The notes under the pieces are model-generated. The model made no database searches, was not told the DNA's origin, and saw only the letters and a list, made by a program, of their open reading frames with translations. The position numbers and the translations under genes were made by a program. Positions 8,975 to 19,681 of a stretch of 64,000 nt of DNA are shown here, in pieces; the stretch's first letter is position 1, and every line of letters begins with the position of its first letter. The DNA comes from Streptomyces genisteinicus (GTDB taxonomy: Bacteria; Actinomycetota; Actinomycetes; Streptomycetales; Streptomycetaceae), in assembly GCF_014489615.1 (NCBI RefSeq), contig NZ_CP060825.1:7486001-7550000 (forward strand). Direction: 5' to 3'.

Positions 8975-10270
8975 ATGCGCCGCACCGACAGACCCCGAAC
9001 CGCCCGACGCCGTCTGCCCGCCTGCGTGCTGTCGCTGGCCGCACTGTCCGCCCTCGCCCTCGGGTCCGGCCCCGCCGCCGCGCAGGGCCCCGCGGCCAAC
9101 CGCGCCCCGGGTCCGGTGAGCTGGCAGGCCGACCTCGCCGACGCCACCGGGCACGAGGCGAACATCAGCCGGGCCGGCGGCTCCCTGCGGCTGAAGGACG
9201 CCGGTCTGCGTCCCGCCTCCGTCCGGTCGCGCCAGGGCCAGGGCTCCGCGGTGCTGCCCGCCCGCGTCCTCGACCGGGCCGTCGACCGCGTATCGGTCGA
9301 CCTCGACGCCACGGCGCCCGCCGGCAGCAGGACGGCCGTCGACATCCGCGGGCGCGACGGCCTCGGCCGGTGGACCGAATGGCGCGAGGCGCGCGAGGGC
9401 GAGCCCGCCGTGCTGCCCCGCGCGGTCACCGAGGTCCAGGCCCGCCTCACCCTCGTCGGCACCCCCGGCGGCGCCACACCCGAGATCCGGGGGCTCGGCC
9501 TCAGCGCCGAACTCGGCACGCCCGCCGCCGGGACGGCGCCCGCGGCCGGCGCACCGGCCGGGGCCGCCGCCGCGCCGTTCTCGGCGAGGGTCTTCGCGAC
9601 CCGTGAGGGCCTGGTCGGCGGGACCACCGCCAACGGCCACGTGATCGTGCCGAACGACCGCTTCGTGGCCCTGCCCTCGCGGCGCGGACTGTCCCCCAAG
9701 GGCAGCGCCGAGTACTCCGTGCGCGTCTGCGGCCCCGCGCGGTGCGAGACCGCGCCGGTCTGGGACGTCGGCCCGTGGAACACCCACGACGACCACTGGA
9801 ACCCCTCCTCCGTCCGCGAGACCTTCAAGGACCTGCCGCAGGGCAGGCCGGAGGCCCAGGCGGCCTACGAGAACGGGTACAACGGCGGACGCGACGAGTT
9901 CGGCCGCCGCGTGCTCAACCCGGCGGGCATCGACCTGGCGGACGGCACCTTCTACAACGTCGGCCTGAACGACAACGGCTGGGTCACCGTCACCTACCTC
10001 TGGACCGGCGACGGCGCGGCTACCCGCTCCTTCCCGACCTGGGGCACCGGCGTCAACATCCGGCGCGAGGCCACGACCGCCTCCACCCGGGTCGCCCAGC
10101 TGGCCGGCCCCACCACCGTCCGGGTCCAGTGCCAGGTCCGCGGCCAGCTCGTACAGATCGACGGCTACAGCAACGACGCCTGGTCCTACCTGCCGGACTA
10201 CGGCGGCTACGTCTCCAACATCTACATCGACGTCCCCGAGGGCTGGCTTCCCGGCGTGCCCACCTGCTGA
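8975..10270 (+). CDS. Secreted protein with C-terminal SH3-like domain
   Basis: This 431-residue exported protein has a signal peptide at about 1-37 (RRLPACVLSLAALSALALG, AAAQG). The N-terminal half (about 50-185) looks like a beta-sandwich with WQADLADATGHEANIS and GLGRWTEWREAREG. A central domain has Cys pairs (VRVCGPARCETAP) and WDVGPWNTHDDHW (about 255-275). The SH3-like module (TWGTGVNIRREA to LPGVPTC) covers about 353-431. AAGGAGG stands 7 bases before the ATG, and the gap to the preceding hydrolase is 45 bp, so the two probably form an operon. The domain family of the first half is not recognised. A cell-wall role is inferred from the shared module. Confidence 0.82.
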   Translation: MRRTDRPRTARRRLPACVLSLAALSALALGSGPAAAQGPAANRAPGPVSWQADLADATGHEANISRAGGSLRLKDAGLRPASVRSRQGQGSAVLPARVLDRAVDRVSVDLDATAPAGSRTAVDIRGRDGLGRWTEWREAREGEPAVLPRAVTEVQARLTLVGTPGGATPEIRGLGLSAELGTPAAGTAPAAGAPAGAAAAPFSARVFATREGLVGGTTANGHVIVPNDRFVALPSRRGLSPKGSAEYSVRVCGPARCETAPVWDVGPWNTHDDHWNPSSVRETFKDLPQGRPEAQAAYENGYNGGRDEFGRRVLNPAGIDLADGTFYNVGLNDNGWVTVTYLWTGDGAATRSFPTWGTGVNIRREATTASTRVAQLAGPTTVRVQCQVRGQLVQIDGYSNDAWSYLPDYGGYVSNIYIDVPEGWLPGVPTC

Positions 10271-10498
10271 CCGGCACGCCGCCGAGGCCCCCGGCCGCCC
10301 CGCCCCGCCCGCCCGGGCCCCGGCGGGGCGGTGCGGCGCGGCAGGGGAGGCCGCCACACCCCCGGGGTCCCGGCCCCCGCCCCGGTGACCATGGCCGACG
10401 AGGCGCTGTTGACCCTCCCCGCCGGCGCCGCCGATTCTCGGGACACCGGCCCCCGGACTCCGCACCCGGGAGGCCACGGCGCACAGGGAGGTCACACG

Positions 10499-11692
10499 AT
10501 GACGGCCACGGCCGAACAGACGCCCGTCCCCTACCCGTTCAACGAGCCCGACGGCCTGGGGCTCGCGGACGCCTACCGGCAGGCGCTGGAGAGCCCAGGG
10601 CTGATCCGGGTCCAGCTCGCGTACGGCGAACCCGCCTGGCTGGCCACCCGGTACGCGGACGCGCGCCTCGTCCTCGGCGACCGCCGCTTCAGCCGCGCCG
10701 AGGCCCTCCGCCACGACGAACCCCGCCAGTCCGAGGGGCGCCAGGACAGCGGCATCCTGAGCATGGACCCGCCCGGACACACCCGGCTGCGCACCCTGGT
10801 GGCGAAGGCGTTCACCGTGCACCAGGTGGAGAAGTTACGGCCTGCCGTGCGCGCGCTCACCCACGAGCTGCTCGACGGTCTTCAGGAGCAGGGACCGCCG
10901 GCCGACCTGGTGGAGGACTTCGCCCTGCCGATCCCGGTGGCCGTCATCTGCCGGATGCTCGGCGTGCCGGAGGAGGACCGTCCGCGCTTCCGCGTCTGGA
11001 GCGACGCCGCGCTGTCCACGAGCTCGCTGACGGCGGAGGAGTTCCTGCGCAGCCGTGACGAGCTGCGGGCCTACATGCGGGTGCTGATCGAGGACCACCG
11101 GCGCCGCCCGCGCCCGGACCTGATGACGGGTCTGATCGAGGCACGCGACACCGGCGACCGGCCCGACGAGCAGGAACTCGTCGACCTGTGCGTCGGCATC
11201 CTCGTCGCCGGGCACGAGACCACGGCCACCCAGATCCCGAACTTCGTCCATGCCCTCCTCGACCATCCCGACCAGGCGGAGCTGCTCCGCGAGCGCCCCG
11301 AGCTGATCCGCGGCGCCGTCGAGGAGCTGCTGCGCTTCGTGCCCCTGGGCAGCGGGGCCGGCTTCCCCCGGTACGCCACCGAGGACGTGGAGGTGGGCGG
11401 CACGCTCGTCCGCGCCGGCGAGCCGGTCCTGGTCGCCGTGGGCGCGGCCAACCGCGACGCCCTCCGGTTCGACGCGCCGGGCCGGCTGGACGTCACCCGC
11501 ACCGGGGTCCAGCACCTGGGCTTCGGGCACGGCGTGCACCACTGCCTCGGCGCGCCGCTCGCGCGCCTGGAGCTCCAGGAGGCTCTGGAGGCGCTGCTCG
11601 TACGCCTCCCCGGACTGCACCTCGCCGGGGACGTCGCGTGGAAGAACCAGATGCTCGTGCGCGGCCCGCGGGTCATGCCGGTGGGGTGGTGA
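10499..11692 (+). CDS. Cytochrome P450
   Basis: This 397-residue soluble bacterial class I P450 is a haem monooxygenase fed by a ferredoxin. The I-helix oxygen-binding motif is AGHETTA (about 238-244), the K-helix ExxR is EELLR, and the haem loop is FGHGVHHCLGAPLAR with the ligand Cys near residue 348. GGGAGG precedes the ATG at 10499-10501, so the longer upstream open frame (from 10331) is rejected. The stop codon is 4 bp before the ferredoxin start, so the pair is an operon. The substrate is unknown. No other tailoring enzymes are next to it. Confidence 0.93.
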   Translation: MTATAEQTPVPYPFNEPDGLGLADAYRQALESPGLIRVQLAYGEPAWLATRYADARLVLGDRRFSRAEALRHDEPRQSEGRQDSGILSMDPPGHTRLRTLVAKAFTVHQVEKLRPAVRALTHELLDGLQEQGPPADLVEDFALPIPVAVICRMLGVPEEDRPRFRVWSDAALSTSSLTAEEFLRSRDELRAYMRVLIEDHRRRPRPDLMTGLIEARDTGDRPDEQELVDLCVGILVAGHETTATQIPNFVHALLDHPDQAELLRERPELIRGAVEELLRFVPLGSGAGFPRYATEDVEVGGTLVRAGEPVLVAVGAANRDALRFDAPGRLDVTRTGVQHLGFGHGVHHCLGAPLARLELQEALEALLVRLPGLHLAGDVAWKNQMLVRGPRVMPVGW

Positions 11693-11696
11693 CCGC

Positions 11697-11915
11697 GTGT
11701 CGTGGAGCACCGAGGTGGACCGCGCGATGTGCATGGGGTCCGGTGTGTGCGCCGGGATCGCCCCCGATCTCTACCGGCTCGGCGACGAGGACCGGGCGGA
11801 GCCCGTGGACGGCCTGATCCCGCCGGACGAGCGCGCGCTCGACGCGGCGGACTCCTGTCCGGCGGCGGCGATCCTGGTGCGGGACGGCACCCGTCTGATC
11901 GGCCCCCGCCACTGA
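11697..11915 (+). CDS. [3Fe-4S] ferredoxin, partner of the P450
   Basis: This 72-residue ferredoxin has cluster ligands C12-x5-C18 (CMGSGVC) and a distal C-P (DSCPAAA, about residue 54), the three-cysteine pattern of Streptomyces P450 ferredoxins. The second position of the loop holds Gly/Ser rather than a fourth Cys, so a 3Fe-4S cluster is expected. It starts with GTG 4 bp after the P450 stop and should pass electrons to that enzyme. It is at the normal family length. A terminator follows. Confidence 0.92.
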   Translation: MSWSTEVDRAMCMGSGVCAGIAPDLYRLGDEDRAEPVDGLIPPDERALDAADSCPAAAILVRDGTRLIGPRH

Positions 11916-11945
11916 CGGGTCCGGGCCGTCGCCGTGTCCCGCCGT

Positions 11946-11977
11946 GCGGGCCGGCCGGCGTCCGCCGGCCGGCCCGC
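11946..11977. terminator. Bidirectional hairpin between ferredoxin and katG
   Basis: GCGGGCCGGCCGGC (11946-11959) pairs perfectly with 11964-11977 around a 4-nt loop, between two convergent genes. Confidence 0.7.
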
Positions 11978-11985
11978 GTGTGCGA

Positions 11986-14214
<2,229 letters not shown>

Positions 14215-14349
14215 GGTGGATCCTTTCGGACGGGCGGGATCGTGGTGCGCGGGGTACGTCGCGGGCGCACCGGGGCACGGGCTGCCGCCCGCTTCCCGCC
14301 ACGCCGGTGGCTCCGCCTCCCTTGGCTATTACCGGAACCGATCCTACGA

Positions 14350-14362
14350 TGGACTCAGTCCA
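14350..14362. promoter_or_regulatory. Candidate Fur-family operator between katG and fur
   Basis: TGGACTCAGTCCA is a perfect 13-bp palindrome about the central C in the 242-bp divergent promoter region. Its position fits a site from which the adjacent regulator could control both genes. AT-richer sequence surrounds it. Confidence 0.5.
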
Positions 14363-14456
14363 GGTCAAGAAGCCCATGCGTTTCATATCCCATCGGGTTT
14401 CGGACATCTCCCGGTGAATGCCGGGTGTCCCATGGCGCCGGAAAGGGTGAACCGAG

Positions 14457-14876
14457 ATGAGTGACCTGCTGGAGCGGCTGCGGGCACGCGGCTGGCGTGT
14501 GACCTCGCAGCGGCGTGTCGTGGCCGAAGTCCTCGACGGCGACCACGTGCACCTCACGGCGGACGAGGTGCACGCCCGCGCGGCTCTGCGGCTCCCGGAG
14601 ATCTCCCGGGCGACCGTCTACAACACCCTGGGCGAACTGGTCCTGCTCGGTGAGGTGGTGGAGGTCTCCACCGACGGCCGGGCCAAGCGCTACGACCCCA
14701 ACGCCCACCGTCCGCACCAGCACCTGGTCTGCTCCGGCTGCGGCATCATCCGCGACGTCCACCCCGCCGGCGACGCGCTGGCCGGACTGGCCGGCCTCCC
14801 GGCGGCCGAGCGCTTCGGCTTCACGGTGGACGAGGTGCAGATCACCTACCGCGGCCTCTGCCCCTCCTGCGCCTGA
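14457..14876 (+). CDS. Fur-family transcriptional regulator (FurA/CatR-type)
   Basis: This 139-residue metal-dependent repressor has a winged helix at about 1-85, with recognition helix EISRATVYNTLGEL, and a dimerisation/metal domain at about 88-139. The two structural zinc CxxC motifs are CSGC near residue 93 and CPSC at the C-terminus. HRPHQH supplies regulatory-site ligands. It is divergent from katG, the usual target of this subgroup. Its last 38 codons and following terminator sequence recur, diverged, at 21971-22125, marking an insertion event. The gene itself is complete. Confidence 0.93.
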   Translation: MSDLLERLRARGWRVTSQRRVVAEVLDGDHVHLTADEVHARAALRLPEISRATVYNTLGELVLLGEVVEVSTDGRAKRYDPNAHRPHQHLVCSGCGIIRDVHPAGDALAGLAGLPAAERFGFTVDEVQITYRGLCPSCA

Positions 14877-14926
14877 CCGCGGCCGTCTGCCGCGACCTGC
14901 CGACTGTCCGTACCGCCCGTTCGCCG
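14762..14926. repeat. Left copy of the fur 3'-end repeat flanking the lasso island
   Basis: This segment covers the last codons of fur and the start of its terminator. It aligns with 21971-22125: 7 mismatches in the 71 bases from GCCGAGCGCTTCGG to the stop region, then near identity through TCCGTACCGCCCGTTCGCCG. The left copy holds only the left arm of the terminator hairpin (14907-14919) and part of its loop; the match stops at 14926. Confidence 0.8.
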
Positions 14927-15023
14927 CCAGGGCGACGACTACGAGGAGACCGTCCTGGCTGCCGTCTGGGACGCGGCGAAGCACGACGACGGCGAGGAGA
15001 GCGTCAGCCGTCACCTGTTATGA
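14927..15023 (+). pseudogene. C-terminal fragment of an unidentified gene at the island's left edge
   Basis: Directly after the broken fur terminator, a coding-like frame reads RQGDDYEETVLAAVWDA and then AKHDDGEESVSRHLL before a TGA at 15021-15023. It has no start, and G/C third positions dominate. It looks like the 3' tail of a gene lost when the island was inserted or later trimmed. The family is not recognised. It is short, so chance cannot be excluded. Confidence 0.4.
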
Positions 15024-15047
15024 GGTGTCGGGTGCCCGCCGGGCTGC

Positions 15048-17045
15048 TCAGTCCTTGCCCTCCTGGAGCTGGTGCAGCTCAGCGAAGAGGCCGCCGGACC
15101 GGAGCAGTTCTTCGTACGTGCCGGTCTCCACGACGGCGCCGTCGCGCATGACCACGACCTTGTCGGCGACACGGGCGTTGGCGAGCCGGTGCGTGATGAA
15201 CAGCGCGGCGCGGCCTGCGGAGAGCGCCCTGAGTCGGCTGAAGACCTGGTGTTCGGCGCGGGCGTCGAGGGCAGCTGTTGGTTCGTCGAGGATGAGCACG
15301 GGCGCGTCGCGGTGGAATCCGCGGGCGATGGCGACCCGCTGCCATTCTCCTCCGGACAGGTCGTGCCCGCCCCACCAGGAGCGCGCGAGCGAGGTGTCGA
15401 GCCCGTTCGGGAGCTTCGCCAGGACTGTGTCGGCGCCGGCGAGTTCGGCCGCCGCGTGGACGGCCCGGTCGCCGTCGGGGCGAGGTTGTCCCAGGGTGAT
15501 GTTCTCGCGCGCGGCGAGCGGCCAGCGGACGAAGTCCTGCGCCACCATGCCGGTTGCGCCCCAGACCGAGGCGGGGTCCAGGTCGACCAGGTGCTCGCCG
15601 TCCCAGGTGACGGTGCCGTCGGTCGGCAGATACAGACCGGTCAGCAGCTTGGCCAGGGTCGTCTTGCCGCTGCCGTTTTCGCCGACGAGCGCAATCACCT
15701 CACCTCGGTTGATCTCGAGGTCGACGCCGCGAACGGCCGGCGTCTCCTTGCCCGGGTAGGTGAACTCCGCGCCGCGGGCCTCGATGACCTGCGGGCCGCC
15801 CGCGGTCGCCGCCTTACCGCCGCGGCGCATGGCCCACGCGTCGGCGCTGTCGAGGAAGCGGGCCCAGTCCGCCACGTACAGGCTGGTGGCGAACAGCCGC
15901 GCGGAGGCGCGGACGCTTCCGGTCAGGGAGGCGTTCGCGGTGCGGACGACGAGCACGGTGGTGGCGGCCGTTGCGACGTCCATGCGGCCGGTAAGCGTGA
16001 GGTGGAGGATGCCTGCCCACACCGCGGCCACGGCCAGGGCGGCCATCAGGTCGCCGGCGCCCTGGGTGAAGGCCGCGCGGCGGGTGGCGGTGATCTGCTC
16101 GCGCTCCAAGCGGCCGGAGATGATCCGGTACTGGTCGAGCAGGAACGCGCCCATCGTCGCCGCGCGCAGTTCCGCTGCGGTGCCGCGGTCGGTGGTGTAC
16201 TGCGCCAGGACGCCGCGCAGGCGGGTGTCGGCGCCGTTGCGGTGCGCGGCTTCGTGGTCGAGTCGGGCGGCGCGCACCGCACCCCAGATGCGGGGGAAGA
16301 CGGCCAGCAGCAGGAGTGGCAGCAGGGCGACGTGGAGCGTGGCGACGACGACGACGGCCGCGAGGAGTTGTGCGGCTGCGGAGACCAGGCTCTGGGCGCC
16401 GCTGATCAGCTCGGGCATCTTCTCCGCGCCCTGGGTGGCGTGGAAGCGGCTGTCCTCGAAGGTGGAGTCCTCGAACGCGGAGAGCTCGGCGGCCGTGGAG
16501 GCGGTGATGACGGCGAGGTCGGCTTCTCGGTTGACCTGCGGTGCGAGCCGGTTGGCACAGAAGCGGGCCGCAGCGTCGGCGAGGTAGCTCCCGCAGACGG
16601 TGGCGGTGACGATCAGCAGGGCCGGGAAGGCCTGGTCCAGGCGCTGGGTCGCGGTGCCGGCAGCGAGGAGGGCAGCCAGGGCGGTGGCGGTGTAGCGCAG
16701 GGCGATCGCGGTGAGGACGGCGCTCAGGACAGCGGTCGCGGCGAGAGCGATGGTGGTTCGGCGGTCGGCCTGCCAGCTCAGCCGTCCGGCGCGGACCAGG
16801 GTGGTGGGCAGTTGTGCGGCGATCGTGCGGGTGCTGATCGGGGGCTTGTCGCTGCCGTGGCCGTCTTCCTGCAGGCGCATGACGGGCGGCGCCCCGGGGG
16901 CTGGGAGGGTCGTGGGAGCGGCGGCGGGGGTCTGCTCGGTGCCGGAAGCCGCCGCGGTGGTCGTAGTCACCCGGCCATTGGCGGGCAGCCGAGCCGGTGC
17001 GATCAACCGCAATATGACGGTGCGCCGCATGTCGGTGCAGCTCAC
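15048..17045 (-). CDS. Lasso peptide ABC exporter (D protein)
   Basis: This protein of up to 665 residues has a half-ABC-transporter layout: about six membrane helices in residues 95-400, then an ATPase domain. The ATPase shows Walker A (GENGSGKTT), signature LSGGE, Walker B (VLILDEPTAALD) and the switch His in FITHRL. As the last gene of the A-C-B1-B2-D order it should export, and give immunity to, the mature lasso peptide. The start is uncertain: GTG at 17045, ATG at 17030 and GTG at 16971 are in frame. A 95-bp gap with a hairpin separates it from B2. Third positions are less strictly G/C than in neighbouring genes, in line with transfer. Confidence 0.88.
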   Translation of the reverse strand: MSCTDMRRTVILRLIAPARLPANGRVTTTTAAASGTEQTPAAAPTTLPAPGAPPVMRLQEDGHGSDKPPISTRTIAAQLPTTLVRAGRLSWQADRRTTIALAATAVLSAVLTAIALRYTATALAALLAAGTATQRLDQAFPALLIVTATVCGSYLADAAARFCANRLAPQVNREADLAVITASTAAELSAFEDSTFEDSRFHATQGAEKMPELISGAQSLVSAAAQLLAAVVVVATLHVALLPLLLLAVFPRIWGAVRAARLDHEAAHRNGADTRLRGVLAQYTTDRGTAAELRAATMGAFLLDQYRIISGRLEREQITATRRAAFTQGAGDLMAALAVAAVWAGILHLTLTGRMDVATAATTVLVVRTANASLTGSVRASARLFATSLYVADWARFLDSADAWAMRRGGKAATAGGPQVIEARGAEFTYPGKETPAVRGVDLEINRGEVIALVGENGSGKTTLAKLLTGLYLPTDGTVTWDGEHLVDLDPASVWGATGMVAQDFVRWPLAARENITLGQPRPDGDRAVHAAAELAGADTVLAKLPNGLDTSLARSWWGGHDLSGGEWQRVAIARGFHRDAPVLILDEPTAALDARAEHQVFSRLRALSAGRAALFITHRLANARVADKVVVMRDGAVVETGTYEELLRSGGLFAELHQLQEGKD

Positions 17046-17073
17046 ACCCCTTTGCGGTCAACTCTGCATTGAC

Positions 17074-17101
17074 CGGGCTTCACTCGTTCGAGTGAGGCCC
17101 G
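17074..17101. terminator. Hairpin between lasso B2 and D genes
   Basis: CGGGC-TTCACTCG-TT-CGAGTGAG-GCCCG folds into a stem of about 13 bp with one G-T pair and a minimal loop. It lies between the B2 stop and the exporter start, so it may reduce read-through or stabilise the upstream message. Confidence 0.45.
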
Positions 17102-17140
17102 GGGGCTGGAGGGGAGGCTCGTCCCCCAGCCCCCGGCGGC

Positions 17141-17569
17141 CTACCGGGTGGTGTAGATCGGGGTCCAGGGGTGGTCCGCACCGCCGGCTTCTGCGTTGCC
17201 GACGTGTTCGCCCTGTGCGGTGACCACCCACGCGTGGAAGGCAGCGGGCAGGGTGCGGGCTCCCAGGACCAGGTGACACCGGCGGCCCGTGAGGGCGATG
17301 GCGGCCACGGTGGCGAAGGAGCGGTCCTTGCAGTCGATCTGCCCGCGCCACCAGAGGGGCTGACATGCGACGACGGCCTGGTACATGTCCTCGACGAGCG
17401 GTAGCCCGGCAGCCGGCAGCCGGCGGACCGACCGTGCAAAGACGAGTCGGGTCCTCATCCGCCACGCAGACGGCAGCAGCCTGATGGAGAGCGCCAGGAG
17501 CATGGCGCATGCCGCGAACAGCCGCAGTCGCCGGGGCGGTTGCGCAGGGGCGTGGATCATCTGCGTCAT
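17141..17569 (-). CDS. Lasso peptide leader protease (B2, transglutaminase-like)
   Basis: This 142-residue cysteine protease removes the leader from the lasso precursor and works with B1 and the cyclase. The catalytic Cys is in IDCKDRSFATV (about residue 72), the His in FHAWVV (about 110), and an Asp probably lies in the GADHPW segment. A hydrophobic N-terminal segment (LRLFAACAMLLALSIRLL) precedes the fold. The ATG at 17569 overlaps the B1 stop as ATGA, which fixes the start and implies translational coupling. The length is typical of split B2 proteins in actinomycetes. Confidence 0.88.
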   Translation of the reverse strand: MTQMIHAPAQPPRRLRLFAACAMLLALSIRLLPSAWRMRTRLVFARSVRRLPAAGLPLVEDMYQAVVACQPLWWRGQIDCKDRSFATVAAIALTGRRCHLVLGARTLPAAFHAWVVTAQGEHVGNAEAGGADHPWTPIYTTR

Positions 17570-17853
17570 CGCTGCCACCACCGTTTCTTCCGGGGCTGCC
17601 CGACGGCCTCGGTGAGCAGCCCGAGTTCGATCAGGGTGGTGACGTAGGTGCCGACGGAGGCCCGGGTCGTGGGCACATCTGCGGGTGCGGCGATTTCCTC
17701 GGCGAGCCCCGCCGTGCTGCCGCGCAGAGCGATGACGTCCCAGATGTGGGCGCCCACGCCGGAGAACATCTGCCACTGACCGGTGCGCAGGTTCAGCACG
17801 GCCACGGAGCCGGAGCAGCGGCCCCAGTGCACGTGTGCCGGGATTGTCAGCAT
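17566..17853 (-). CDS. Lasso peptide RRE protein (B1, PqqD-like)
   Basis: This 95-residue PqqD-fold protein is expected to bind the precursor leader and deliver it to the B2 protease. Typical features are VAVLNLRTGQWQMFSGVG, the AHIWDVIAL helix, and a C-terminal winged helix ending TLIELGLLTEAV. It overlaps the cyclase gene by 7 nt (ATGCTGA) and the B2 gene by 4 nt (ATGA), so C, B1 and B2 form one coupled translation unit. The C-terminal tail is basic (PRKKRWWQR). Confidence 0.9.
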   Translation of the reverse strand: MLTIPAHVHWGRCSGSVAVLNLRTGQWQMFSGVGAHIWDVIALRGSTAGLAEEIAAPADVPTTRASVGTYVTTLIELGLLTEAVGQPRKKRWWQR

Positions 17854-19601
17854 GCCGCCCCCTGGTGCCGGTGCTCGACGGCGCCGAGCCACTGGCACGC
17901 CATCACCAGCCGCTGAAGGTCGTAGAGCGATCCGGCCTGGGTGCCGTCGATGCCGGCAAGGGCGTCGAGCGCGGGCTGCGGGTCGAGCAGACCGCAGCTC
18001 ACCAGGGCGCTGCTGCGGATCGCAGCAGCGAGCGCGGGCCGGTGGTGAAGCATGCCGGCGGTGAGCTGCCGGGTGAAGCTGCCCTTCGACGTGCGCCCCG
18101 TCAGCCACGCCGGCAGGTCCGGAACCGCGGCGGCGAGCAGCGGCTTGAACGTGGTGATGCCGTGCCGTTCGGCAGGGGCGATGGCGTAGGCGGCGCGGAC
18201 GACCTGGTTGTCGAGGAAGGGGTGGACCTGCCGGACGTTCCACGCGGCAGTGAGCGGCACGGTGTCCCGCGCGTCCGCTGCGATCAGGCGCAGGGAGAAA
18301 CGCTGCTCCACCAGGTCCGCGCGGGCTTCCGCGTCCGTGGTCCCTGCTGCCTCGAGCAGCAGCGCGGCCACGCGGTCCCGGCCTTGTGCGGTGAGCCAGG
18401 TCCCGGACCGGCCCACGTGGCACCAGGACCACACGCCCGGGCGGCGGCTGTCGATGTCGGCACGGGCGAGACGCCGCGCAGCGTCCCGCAGCGCCTCGGC
18501 GTGCGTGCTCTCCGCCGTCCGGACGACCGTGCGCCACAGGTCGCGCGGCGAGCGGTTACGGGCGCGTGCCCACCCCGTCACCTGGCGGCGGGCAGCCCTG
18601 CGGTCGCCGGTCTGCACCATGCCGACCCACGCCGCGCTGCACGAATCGAGGACGACGTCGCCGCCGTTCCCGGTGAAGTGCAGCGGGAGTTTGCCGGCCG
18701 GACGGAGGTAGAGCGCGTGCTGTGCCGTGGTCAGGCTCACCGCGGCGGGCTGGTCCGTCAGCGGCTGGCGCGCCGACCAGCCGAACGGCAGATGCTCCGT
18801 GCCGCCCATGCCCACCTGCAGGTCCACGCCGATGTGCGCGGCCACCCGGCGGGCGTACAGCAGGTCCTCGTGGCTGGTGTATCCGTCCGCGTAGGTGACG
18901 GCCCGGATGCGGCCGTCACGGGCCGCGAGGATCGCCAGGGTGGAGGAGTCCAGCCCGCCGGACAGGTCCGCGCCGGCGACCCCGCCCGCTGCGAGCATCC
19001 TCCAGCGGACCGCCGTCTGCAGAGCGTCCCCGAAGGCTGGGGCGCCCTCGGCGAGCGTGGCGGTGGGATCGATCGCGTGAACGTCGACCAGGTCGGTCTT
19101 GGAGCCGGTCAGCAGCAGTCCGAACCCCGGGGGTACTGCCCTGACGCCCTCGTACACGGTCCGGTCCGGCCAGTGCTCCGGGCCGGCGACGAGCCGCGCG
19201 GCCATCATCGCCAGGTCCGGCGCCGCGTCGGCCTGCTGCGCAAGCCGGCGGGCGCTCGTGGACCACATGGTCTGCGTCCCCTGCACGGTGTGGAAGATGC
19301 TGCGGAAGCCGGACAGGTCTCCGCAGACGAAGGTGTGTGTGCCGGTCTGCGCGATCACCCAGTACGAGCCGGGCAGCCGGGTCAACTCCACCCACCGGGC
19401 GGCGGCCGCGGCCTGCAGCAGAGCCCGGTCCTGTCCCGGCACCAGAAGGAAGTCACCCACGACCGCGACGCGGACCTGACCGGCAACGAGCACCTGCGAC
19501 CGGCACCCCTGTCCCATCTGCACGCCCGGCAGCCCCGCGGCGGACTGCCCCGCGCTCCACCGCGGCGACGACGCGCCGCCCGTCATCCATTCCTCTCCCA
19601 T
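17847..19601 (-). CDS. Lasso peptide macrolactam synthetase (C, asparagine-synthetase-like)
   Basis: This 584-residue ATP-dependent enzyme adenylates the ring Asp/Glu side chain of the core and closes the isopeptide bond with the N-terminal Gly. The N-terminal third is a glutaminase-like fold without a catalytic Cys2. The synthetase domain has the pyrophosphate loop ADLSGGLDSSTLA near residue 215 and the segment QVHPFLDNQVVRAAY towards the C-terminus. The start at 19601 follows GGGGAGG by only 3 nt. An in-frame ATG at 19586 with GAGAGG 5 nt upstream is an alternative (579 aa). It lies between precursor and B1 in the standard actinobacterial order. Confidence 0.92.
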   Translation of the reverse strand: MGEEWMTGGASSPRWSAGQSAAGLPGVQMGQGCRSQVLVAGQVRVAVVGDFLLVPGQDRALLQAAAAARWVELTRLPGSYWVIAQTGTHTFVCGDLSGFRSIFHTVQGTQTMWSTSARRLAQQADAAPDLAMMAARLVAGPEHWPDRTVYEGVRAVPPGFGLLLTGSKTDLVDVHAIDPTATLAEGAPAFGDALQTAVRWRMLAAGGVAGADLSGGLDSSTLAILAARDGRIRAVTYADGYTSHEDLLYARRVAAHIGVDLQVGMGGTEHLPFGWSARQPLTDQPAAVSLTTAQHALYLRPAGKLPLHFTGNGGDVVLDSCSAAWVGMVQTGDRRAARRQVTGWARARNRSPRDLWRTVVRTAESTHAEALRDAARRLARADIDSRRPGVWSWCHVGRSGTWLTAQGRDRVAALLLEAAGTTDAEARADLVEQRFSLRLIAADARDTVPLTAAWNVRQVHPFLDNQVVRAAYAIAPAERHGITTFKPLLAAAVPDLPAWLTGRTSKGSFTRQLTAGMLHHRPALAAAIRSSALVSCGLLDPQPALDALAGIDGTQAGSLYDLQRLVMACQWLGAVEHRHQGAAC

Positions 19602-19629
19602 GAGCCTCCCCTTCGTGTGGCAGAACGGA

Positions 19630-19661
19630 CCCGGGGGCCGGCGCACGGCCGACCCCCCGGG
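19630..19661. terminator. Attenuator-like hairpin between lasso precursor and cyclase
   Basis: CCCGGGGG (19630-19637) and CCCCCGGG (19654-19661) form a strong stem with further CCGG/GGCC pairing inside. Placed between A and C, it would allow the precursor mRNA to exceed the enzyme mRNA, as is common in RiPP operons. Confidence 0.5.
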
Positions 19662-19681
19662 AATTCACATGGCGCCGCAGG

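Noticed and set aside
7634..10822. A 1062-codon minus-strand frame opposite the wall-enzyme genes
   Set aside because: It is antisense to two genes with signal peptides and clear motifs. Composition is low-complexity Gly/Arg/Val, typical of shadow frames in high-GC DNA.
11697..11915. P450/ferredoxin pair as part of a biosynthetic cluster
   Set aside because: Neighbouring genes are wall enzymes and katG. No core biosynthetic gene is adjacent, so no cluster is claimed.
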